Shown here piece by piece: positions 7,464 to 11,887 of a stretch of 11,887 nucleotides of DNA. The position numbers and the translations under genes are program-made. Every line of letters starts with the position of its first letter. Within the stretch, counting starts at the first letter, position 1. Source of the DNA: an uncultured Eubacteriales bacterium (GTDB lineage Bacteria > Bacillota > Clostridia > Oscillospirales > Acutalibacteraceae); assembly GCA_934501135.1 (NCBI GenBank), contig CAKSUE010000004.1:1-11887 (forward strand), given 5' to 3'. The notes beneath the pieces are model-generated. The model searched no databases. It was given only the letters and a program-made list of their open reading frames with translations, and was not told the origin of the DNA.

Positions 7464-7491
7464 TATAAAATAAAGGCCACAAAACGTGGCC
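7464..7491 (-). terminator. Intrinsic terminator after rpmH
   Basis: On the minus strand GGCCAC-GTTTT-GTGGCC is a perfect 6-bp, GC-rich stem with a 5-base loop, followed by TTTATTTTAT. It begins 11 bases after the rpmH stop. It fits a site that releases most rpmH mRNA while some transcripts continue into rnpA. Confidence 0.8.
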
Positions 7492-7501
7492 CTAATTTTA
7501 T

Positions 7502-7636
7502 TTAGTAAGATAAACGTTTTCTCCCTTTCGCTCTGCGTCTCGCTAATACCTTACGTCCGTTTCTATCAGACATTCTTTTTCTGAAACCATGCTCTTTTTT
7601 TCTATGAAGCTTTTTTGGTTGATATGTTCTTAGCAT
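7502..7636 (-). CDS. rpmH: 50S ribosomal protein L34 (bL34)
   Basis: L34 is a small basic protein of the large ribosomal subunit. The 44-residue product starts [19 protein letters not shown] and continues with [20 protein letters not shown], ending RLSY. It is full length and matches the family throughout. The ATG has an excellent ribosome-binding site, AAAGGAGG, 7 bases upstream (7644-7651). A near-consensus promoter lies about 40-70 bases upstream and a terminator follows immediately, so this is a highly expressed short transcription unit with possible readthrough into rnpA. It is divergent from dnaA. Confidence 0.98.
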   Translation of the reverse strand: MLRTYQPKKLHRKKEHGFRKRMSDRNGRKVLARRRAKGRKRLSY

Positions 7637-7677
7637 ACAAAAACCTCCTTTCGGGCGTAAAACCTTTGCAATTTAGT

Positions 7678-7707
7678 ATTATATATTAATTATAGTACAT
7701 ATGTCAA
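7678..7707 (-). promoter_or_regulatory. Promoter of rpmH
   Basis: On the minus strand TTGACA (7702-7707) and TATAAT (7678-7683) are both perfect consensus hexamers with an 18-base spacer. The spacing to the rpmH ribosome-binding site gives a leader of about 30-35 bases. This is the strongest promoter in the window, as expected for a ribosomal protein gene. Confidence 0.85.
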
Positions 7708-7880
7708 TATCAATCATTAAAATTTCATTTCAACTTATTAAATTAATAAATATATCATGCTTAATAATTATTTTTTTATCTACTTTGTCTCTACAAAACA
7801 AAAATGTTGAGATTTTTAACCTATATTAGACTGTCCTTTTATTTACTTGTTGAAAAGTTGTGGAATTGTTAATTTTTTGT

Positions 7881-7909
7881 TTGAAAAAGAGTTGTTATTA
7901 TGATAGAAT
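7881..7909 (+). promoter_or_regulatory. Promoter of dnaA
   Basis: TTGAAA (7881-7886), a 17-base spacer and TAGAAT (7904-7909) with an upstream TG form a good sigma-A-type promoter with extended -10. Transcription would begin near 7916, giving a leader of about 70 bases. A TTTTYAACW nonamer (7848-7856) lies just upstream of the -35, where a bound DnaA could affect transcription. Confidence 0.75.
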
Positions 7910-7919
7910 TATTTAGTAT

Positions 7920-7938
7920 CTATCATATTTTGTAAAAA
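7920..7938 (+). repeat. 19-bp leader motif, copy 1 (upstream of dnaA)
   Basis: CTATCATATTTTGTAAAAA, located just after the predicted dnaA transcription start. The same sequence with one change (T to C at position 14) recurs at 9686-9704 immediately before dnaN. No family is recognised. Confidence 0.75.
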
Positions 7939-7969
7939 TTAAAATTATTGGATAGTCAATAAATATTCT

Positions 7970-7975
7970 GGGGGT
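7970..7975 (+). promoter_or_regulatory. Unusual dnaA ribosome-binding site
   Basis: GGGGGT can pair like GGAGGT with one G-U wobble and sits 11 bases from the dnaA ATG, further than the 5-9 bases seen for most genes here. yidC uses a similar GGGGGA at 11 bases. Both depart from the GGAGG-type sites of their neighbours. Confidence 0.55.
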
Positions 7976-7986
7976 CTAAAAAAAAC

Positions 7987-9303
7987 ATGGAATCATTTAA
8001 TGAGGCTTGGGAACTTATTTGTGATTATTGCAAAACAAAAATTACAGATGTTGCCTATAAAGCATGGATTAGTAGAATTGAGCCTATAAAACTTGATTTT
8101 GATGAAGGTGATGCAATTCTAATGGTTCCGAACGATTTTCATAGGCAAACCTTAAATAGATGTTATCTCCCCCTTTTAACCAATGCCTTTAATGAAGTTT
8201 TTGGTTCAGGAATTAACATTTGTTTTACAATACCTAATGAAAATGCGACGGATAATAAAAAGTCTGATGAGCTATCATCTATTAATGTTGAATATGAATT
8301 TACTTTTGATACTTACATAATTGGATCATCTAACAAATTTGCGCATGCCGCATCTTTAGCAGTTGCTGCAAATCCTGCAGGTGCATATAACCCATTGTTT
8401 ATTTACGGAAACTCTGGGTTAGGTAAAACACATCTATTATATGCTATTTGCAATGACATAAAAAAAACCCGTCCTGAAATGAAAACTCTTTATATTAAAG
8501 GCGACGACTTTACTAATGAGTTAATAGAAGCTATAAAGAAAAATAAAACAAGTGAATTTAGAGATAAATATAGAAAGCCAGATATTTTATTAGTGGACGA
8601 TATTCAATTTATCGCTGGTAAGGATTCTACTCAGGAAGAGTTCTTCCATACATTCAATTCTCTATACGAAGCAAAAAAACAAATAGTATTAACATCAGAT
8701 AGGCCTCCAAAAGAAATTCAAACATTGGAAGATAGGTTAAGAACCCGATTTGAATGGGGATTAATAGCAGATATTCAACCCCCCGACTTTGAAACAAGGA
8801 TAGCTATTGTTAAAAGGAAAGCAGAACTTCTAGATATTGAAATACCTGATGAAGTTTGTGAATATATAACAACAAGATTAAAAACTAATATACGCCAGCT
8901 TGAGGGAACTGTAAAAAAGATAAAAGCAATGCACCTTTTAGGCGGAGATCCTGTAACTATAAATACAGCCCAATTTGCAATATCAGACATTCTAAATAAT
9001 GATGCACCGCCACCATTAACAGTTGAAAAAATCATTGAAGAAGTATCTAGAACATTCGGTGTTACACCAGATGATATACGATCTTCAAAAAGATCTTCGG
9101 CAATATCTAATGCACGTCAGGTTGCTATGTATGTTGTTAGAGATATAACTCAGTTATCTATGACTAATATTGGAGAAGAATTTGGTGGACGAGACCATTC
9201 AACAGTAGTATATGCAATTCAGCAAATTGAAAAGAATATGAAAAAGAACCCCAAAACCAAAAGTGTTGTAGAAGATATAATAAAGAATATTAGAGATAGA
9301 TAA
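7987..9303 (+). CDS. dnaA: Chromosomal replication initiator protein DnaA
   Basis: DnaA is the AAA+ ATPase that binds origin boxes, oligomerises and opens the DNA. The 438-residue protein has domain I (about 1-80), a short linker (81-105), the AAA+ domain (106-335) and domain IV (345-438). Walker A is GNSGLGKTH (141-149), Walker B LLVDDIQF (201-208), sensor 1 IVLTSDRPP (233-241) and the arginine-finger segment LEDRLRTRFEWG (247-258). The DNA-binding signature is IGEEFGGRDHSTV (395-407). R369, R377, Q378, D403 and H404 match base- or backbone-contacting residues of E. coli R399, R407, Q408, D433 and H434. The positions of L422, P423 and T435 are M392, T393 and S405 here. The start ATG fits the family N-terminus. 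It is transcribed divergently from rpmH. Confidence 0.98.
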   Translation: MESFNEAWELICDYCKTKITDVAYKAWISRIEPIKLDFDEGDAILMVPNDFHRQTLNRCYLPLLTNAFNEVFGSGINICFTIPNENATDNKKSDELSSINVEYEFTFDTYIIGSSNKFAHAASLAVAANPAGAYNPLFIYGNSGLGKTHLLYAICNDIKKTRPEMKTLYIKGDDFTNELIEAIKKNKTSEFRDKYRKPDILLVDDIQFIAGKDSTQEEFFHTFNSLYEAKKQIVLTSDRPPKEIQTLEDRLRTRFEWGLIADIQPPDFETRIAIVKRKAELLDIEIPDEVCEYITTRLKTNIRQLEGTVKKIKAMHLLGGDPVTINTAQFAISDILNNDAPPPLTVEKIIEEVSRTFGVTPDDIRSSKRSSAISNARQVAMYVVRDITQLSMTNIGEEFGGRDHSTVVYAIQQIEKNMKKNPKTKSVVEDIIKNIRDR

Positions 9304-9316
9304 ATAAAAATAACGC

Positions 9317-9386
9317 AAATAATAATGATATGTTCTGCCTATGCTGTAAAAATATTTTAATAGATGCAGATATATCATTATTATTT
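9317..9386. repeat. 15-bp perfect inverted repeat after dnaA
   Basis: AAATAATAATGATAT (9317-9331) is exactly repeated in reverse complement at 9372-9386. Inside it, after a small bulge, TCTGC can pair with GCAGA, extending the arm. The 40-base centre contains AAAATATTTT. The stem starts 13 bases after the dnaA stop. It is AT-only and lacks a T-run, so it is a poor intrinsic terminator; it may protect the mRNA end or form a cruciform in the origin. Confidence 0.8.
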
Positions 9387-9444
9387 ATGTATTGCAGAAA
9401 GCTGCAAAAAACTATTATAATATTAAGTGTAAAGAGGTTGAAAG

Positions 9445-9642
9445 TTTTTAACATGCCAGTTAAAAGCGCTTTTTTTAGCTCTAATTTTTTTTAACTTATT
9501 TTTAACAATCAACAATTTGTTTTTAACACTACTGTTGACTAATTTTTGTGCTATTTTTTGTCCACAAATTTACAACTAAAATTAAACAAGTTAAAAAATA
9601 GTTGAAAACGCGTTGTGCTTGAAAAATATAAGATTTTCAACT
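9445..9642. promoter_or_regulatory. Cluster of DnaA-box-like TTTTYAACW nonamers
   Basis: Exact matches on the plus strand start at 9445 (TTTTTAACA), 9488 (TTTTTAACT), 9499 and 9520 (TTTTTAACA) and 9634 (TTTTCAACT); minus-strand matches occupy 9589-9597 and 9600-9608. TTGTCCACA (9558-9566) is one base from the canonical box. TTTTCAACA-type sites differ from TTATCCACA at two positions and TTTTTAACA at three. Sites at 9488, 9499 and 9520 are spaced 11 and 21 bases, close to one and two helical turns. Assignment to DnaA is inferred from location and similarity. Confidence 0.55.
9446..9476 (+). terminator. Weak hairpin with T-run, possible dnaA terminator
   Basis: TTTTAAC (9446-9452) pairs with GTTAAAA (9459-9465) around a 6-base loop, and seven T residues follow at 9470-9476 after GCGC. 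The stem is short and weak and overlaps a TTTTTAACA nonamer, so it may equally be a binding-site arrangement. Termination is uncertain. Confidence 0.3.
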
Positions 9643-9654
9643 TTTAAACAGCCT

Positions 9655-9669
9655 CTACTACTACTATAA
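9655..9669 (+). promoter_or_regulatory. DnaA-trio element of oriC
   Basis: CTACTACTACTATAA reads on the complementary strand as repeated 3'-GAT-5' followed by 3'-ATT-5', the form of the DnaA-trio first defined in Bacillus subtilis, where DnaA-ATP assembles on single strand. It lies 12 bases after a box-like TTTTCAACT, with a GCC cluster (9651-9653) between, and leads directly into AT-only DNA, as in the known basal unwinding system. Orientation relative to dnaA and dnaN is also the same. Confidence 0.8.
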
Positions 9670-9685
9670 TTAATATATATTATAG
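9664..9685. other. AT-rich DNA unwinding element
   Basis: After the CTA array 9665-9684 contains only A and T. It carries the inverted repeat CTATAAT (9664-9670) / ATTATAG (9679-9685) with an 8-base centre. Its position next to the trio marks it as the likely first melted segment. TATAAT at 9665-9670 could also be a -10 for dnaN, but the -35 at 17 bases (TTTTAA) is poor. Confidence 0.65.
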
Positions 9686-9704
9686 CTATCATATTTTGCA
9701 AAAA
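9686..9704 (+). repeat. 19-bp leader motif, copy 2 (upstream of dnaN)
   Basis: CTATCATATTTTGCAAAAA differs at one position from the copy at 7920-7938. It follows the unwinding element directly and ends 11 bases before the dnaN ATG, overlapping the ribosome-binding site by a few bases. Confidence 0.75.
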
Positions 9705-9715
9705 GGGATGATTTG

Positions 9716-10819
9716 ATGAAATTTACATGTGATCGCCAAAAACTTGTTGATTCAGTTTTAAATGTTCAAAGATCTGTATCTACCAAGTCTACTATGCCTA
9801 CCTTGGAAGGTATTTTAATTAAAGCAAAAGAAAATGAACTTGAAATGGTTGGTTATAACTTAGAGCTAGGAATTACTACATGTATTCCCGCCTCTGTAAC
9901 AAAACCGGGAAGTATTGTACTTAATGCTAAATTATTTTCTGAAATTATAAGAAAATTGCCTAGCAATGAAGTTGTCATCAAAACTGATGATAAAAACATT
10001 ACAAATATAAACAGCGGATCAAGCGAATTTTCTATTATAGGTATACCTGCAGAGGAATTTCCTGAACTTCCGACAATTAACGATTCTTCATATATAAATT
10101 TACCTGGCGAAATATTAAAAAGTATGATAAGACAAACACTTTTTGCTATATCAGATAACGATTCTAAACCTATTCACACAGGTACTCTTTTTGATATTTC
10201 GAATGACAAAATAAAATTGATTTCTGTAGATGGATATAGACTTGCCATGAGAACGGAATCGATTAAGTCAGAAGAAGAATTGAGTTTTGTTGTTCCTGGA
10301 AAAACACTGAGCGAATTATTAAAATTGATTCCAGATTCTGATGAAACCATAAATATTTCTGTTGGAAGACGTCACCTAATATTCGAATTTAATAATTACA
10401 GCGTTATTTCAAGACTTTTAGATGGAGAATTTTTAGACTATAATGCTGCAATTCCATCTTCAAGCGATACTAAATTGGTTGTTAATACCAGAAACTTTAT
10501 GGATAGCGTTGAACGTATCTCACTTTTAATTACAGATAGAATTAAATCTCCGATTAGATGCATATTTTCTGACAATCAAATTAAACTTTCATGTTCTACT
10601 GCAATTGGAAAAGCAAATGATGAGATCGATGCACCTATTCAAGGAACCGGTGTAGAGATAGGCTTTAATAATAGATATCTTATTGATGCATTAAAAAATG
10701 CCGAATGCGATGAGGTTTTAATAGAGTTGAGTGGGGCACTTAGCCCAATGAAAATTTTGCCAAAAGATGGAGATCAATTCTTATTCCTCGTTTTACCTGT
10801 AAGGTTAAAATCTGAATAA
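9716..10819 (+). CDS. dnaN: DNA polymerase III beta subunit (sliding clamp)
   Basis: DnaN forms the ring-shaped dimer that tethers DNA polymerase III to DNA. The 367-residue protein has the usual length and three-fold clamp layout. It begins MKFTCDRQKL and has the conserved VDGYRLAMR (171-179), GEFLDYNAAIP (237-247) and C-terminal LVLPVRLKS (358-366). The ATG at 9716 is preferred to the TTG directly before it because AAAGGG lies 8 bases upstream and MKFT is the standard family N-terminus. It is second in the dnaA-dnaN-yaaA-recF series. A dedicated promoter is not convincing, so part of its transcription may come from dnaA across the origin. Confidence 0.98.
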   Translation: MKFTCDRQKLVDSVLNVQRSVSTKSTMPTLEGILIKAKENELEMVGYNLELGITTCIPASVTKPGSIVLNAKLFSEIIRKLPSNEVVIKTDDKNITNINSGSSEFSIIGIPAEEFPELPTINDSSYINLPGEILKSMIRQTLFAISDNDSKPIHTGTLFDISNDKIKLISVDGYRLAMRTESIKSEEELSFVVPGKTLSELLKLIPDSDETINISVGRRHLIFEFNNYSVISRLLDGEFLDYNAAIPSSSDTKLVVNTRNFMDSVERISLLITDRIKSPIRCIFSDNQIKLSCSTAIGKANDEIDAPIQGTGVEIGFNNRYLIDALKNAECDEVLIELSGALSPMKILPKDGDQFLFLVLPVRLKSE

Positions 10820-10840
10820 TAAACATGAAGGTTATTAGAA

Positions 10841-11080
10841 ATGAATAAAGAAAAAGTATATATAGATACAGAATTTATAAAGTTAGACGCATTTTTGAAG
10901 TTTGCAGGTGAATTCGTTACAGGTGGACAAGCAAAAATAGCCATAAAAAAAGAATTAGTAAAGGTTAATGGAGAAGTGTGCACAATGCGAGGAAAAAAAC
11001 TTTTTGATGGCGACATTGTTGAGCTTGACACAATGATTTACGAGGTGTGCCGCGGTGAAAATAAACCGGCTAAAATTTGA
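10841..11080 (+). CDS. yaaA: S4 domain-containing protein YaaA (RlbA type)
   Basis: This 79-residue protein is the small S4-type RNA-binding protein that sits between dnaN and recF in many Bacillota and is linked to large ribosomal subunit assembly. The S4 core is visible: IKLDAFLKFAGEFVTGGQAK (13-32), then KKELVKVNGEV (36-46) and the RGKKLFDGDIVEL segment (50-62). The ATG is preceded by GAAGG 9 bases upstream and follows the dnaN stop by 21 bases. Its last 26 bases overlap recF. The fold assignment is firm; the exact cellular role is by analogy. Confidence 0.93.
   Translation: MNKEKVYIDTEFIKLDAFLKFAGEFVTGGQAKIAIKKELVKVNGEVCTMRGKKLFDGDIVELDTMIYEVCRGENKPAKI
11042..11047 (+). promoter_or_regulatory. 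Ribosome-binding site that fixes the GTG start of recF
   Basis: GAGGTG lies 7 bases before GTG at 11055, inside yaaA. With the family-typical N-terminus that follows, it supports GTG initiation and coupling to yaaA translation. Confidence 0.7.
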
Positions 11081-11887
11081 TAATTATCGAAACTTAGAAA
11101 ATGATATAATATACCCATGTGAAGGTGTAAATATTTTCTATGGTGATAATGCTCAGGGAAAAACAAATATTCTTGAGTCTATATGGTTGTTTACCGGTGG
11201 AAAATCTTTTAGAGGTGCTAAAGATAAAGAACTTATTAACTTTGTTGAAAGTAGTGCGCAGATTGAAATAGACTTTTTTTCACGCGAAAGAGATCAGACC
11301 TCTGCAATAACTATAAAAAACAACAAAAGATTTGCAGTTTTAAATGATGTTGAAAAAAAATCAACATATGAACTAGTAGGCTCTTTTTGTGCTGTAGTTT
11401 TTTCTCCTGTTCATCTATCCATTATTAAAGAAGGGCCCAGTGGACGAAGAAAATTTATTGATGCGGCAATATGCCAAATAAAACCATCTTATGTTTCTCT
11501 TCTATCTAGATATAACCGAACCCTTTTACAAAGAAATACTCTTATTAAAGATATAAAATATCATTCTGAGCTTATTGAGACTATAGATATTTGGGATTCA
11601 AAGCTTGCTAAATATGGTGCTTTGATAATAAAAAATAGAATTAAATACTTAGAGGATCTTGTAAAATTTTCTAAAAAAATATATTCAGGAATATCGGATG
11701 GTCAAGAAGAATTTGATATAATATATAATCCCTCTTTTAAAAGTCTTCTCGACCCTGATGAAATAGAAAATACGCTGAATTTAGAATATAAAAAGACTCT
11801 TAAAGATGATCTTAAGGCTGGATTTACAAATGTAGGTCCGCATAGAGATGATTTTAGCTTTTATGTAAATAATAAATTGGCTAAATC
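11055..11887 (+). CDS. recF: DNA replication and repair protein RecF, 3' end cut by window
   Basis: RecF is an SMC-like ATPase that helps load RecA at gaps and stalled forks. 277 codons are visible of a protein usually about 360-370 residues; the stop lies beyond the window. It starts GTG with MKINRLKFDNYRNL. Walker A is GDNAQGKTN (30-38), with alanine where most homologues have glycine (NGQGKT). Family segments FSPVHLSIIKEGPSGRRKFID (about 116-136) and VGPHRDDF (about 262-269) are present. The GTG lies within yaaA, overlapping it by 26 bases, and GAGGTG precedes it by 7 bases. Frame and reading are intact to the end. Confidence 0.96.
   Translation, partial: MKINRLKFDNYRNLENDIIYPCEGVNIFYGDNAQGKTNILESIWLFTGGKSFRGAKDKELINFVESSAQIEIDFFSRERDQTSAITIKNNKRFAVLNDVEKKSTYELVGSFCAVVFSPVHLSIIKEGPSGRRKFIDAAICQIKPSYVSLLSRYNRTLLQRNTLIKDIKYHSELIETIDIWDSKLAKYGALIIKNRIKYLEDLVKFSKKIYSGISDGQEEFDIIYNPSFKSLLDPDEIENTLNLEYKKTLKDDLKAGFTNVGPHRDDFSFYVNNKLAK

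Larger units (their letters stand above)
7637..7986. other. rpmH-dnaA intergenic region, left part of oriC
   Basis: This 350-bp gap between divergent genes contains the rpmH promoter, the dnaA promoter and the first copy of the 19-bp leader motif. No canonical TTATNCACA DnaA box is present. One TTTTCAACA (minus strand, 7848-7856) matches the TTTTYAACW nonamer that is abundant downstream of dnaA, and TTTTTAACC at 7813-7821 is one base off. The stretch 7710-7790 is extremely AT-rich without a recognisable element. By analogy with bipartite Bacillota origins this would be the upstream DnaA-binding region, but its sites are few. Confidence 0.6.
9304..9715. other. dnaA-dnaN intergenic region, probable oriC unwinding region
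   Basis: This 412-bp gap has no credible gene. In order it holds a 15-bp perfect inverted repeat (9317-9386), a small hairpin TTGCAG-AAAG-CTGCAA (9392-9407), a cluster of TTTTYAACW nonamers (9445-9642) including TTGTCCACA at 9558-9566, a CTA tandem array (9655-9666), an AT-only stretch with an inverted repeat (9664-9685), and the second 19-bp leader motif. Position between dnaA and dnaN, AT richness and the trio array together indicate the site of strand opening. No TTATNCACA box is found on either strand. Confidence 0.85.

Noticed and set aside
7859-7867. TGTGGAATT as a DnaA box before dnaA
   Set aside because: It matches the reverse-complement consensus TGTGGATAA at only six of nine positions.
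8775-9035. Minus-strand open frame inside dnaA
   Set aside because: It is antisense to the AAA+ domain of dnaA and shows no recognisable protein.
9392-9407. Hairpin TTGCAG-AAAG-CTGCAA as a dnaA terminator
   Set aside because: It is followed by A residues, not T, on the plus strand, and in the other direction there is no gene to terminate.
10825-10848. Short ATG frame between dnaN and yaaA as a leader peptide
   Set aside because: It has only seven codons, no ribosome-binding site, and is better explained as sequence around the yaaA ribosome-binding site.
10774-11031. Minus-strand open frame across the dnaN end and yaaA
   Set aside because: It overlaps two conserved plus-strand genes and resembles nothing known.
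11277-11292. Second parS-like site TTTCACGCGAAAGA in recF
   Set aside because: The centre is CGCG-shifted and several palindrome positions mismatch the parS consensus.

Overview
The window is the chromosomal replication-origin region of a low-GC, Gram-positive bacterium. The gene order noc < rsmG < mnmG < mnmE < jag < yidC < yidD < rnpA < rpmH | dnaA > dnaN > yaaA > recF is the classic Bacillota arrangement. The AT-rich codon use, the TTG/GTG starts and the style of DnaA and YidC (Walker A written GNSGLGKTH, no lipobox on YidC) suggest a clostridial lineage, possibly near Oscillospiraceae/Ruminococcus. That placement is an inference from sequence style only.

Left arm (1-7636), all minus strand. 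It starts inside noc (nucleoid occlusion; C-terminal tip cut off). Then come rsmG, mnmG and mnmE (16S rRNA and tRNA-wobble modification), jag/khpB with yidC (RNA-binding protein and membrane insertase), yidD, rnpA (RNase P protein) and rpmH (ribosomal protein L34). Most junctions overlap or are very short, as in an operon read away from the origin. Two strong hairpins interrupt it, one after rpmH and one between jag and mnmE, and probably set expression steps rather than full stops. A parS-like ParB site (15/16) lies inside mnmG.

Centre (7637-9715). A 350-bp gap separates the divergent rpmH and dnaA genes and holds a good promoter for each. The 412-bp dnaA-dnaN gap is the probable unwinding part of oriC. 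It has a tandem CTA array matching the DnaA-trio element, an AT-only stretch, and a dense set of TTTTYAACW nonamers that seem to replace canonical DnaA boxes. No TTATNCACA box occurs in either gap. The best canonical-like match is TTGTCCACA. A 19-bp motif is repeated (18/19) just upstream of both dnaA and dnaN.

Right arm (9716-11887), all plus strand: dnaN (sliding clamp), yaaA (small S4 RNA-binding protein) and recF (3' end cut by the window; starts GTG inside yaaA). Genes on both sides point away from the origin, so all are co-directional with replication forks leaving it.

There is no mobile element, CRISPR array, tRNA or defence cassette. The most unusual material is the non-canonical origin sequence together with substitutions at base-contacting positions of DnaA.
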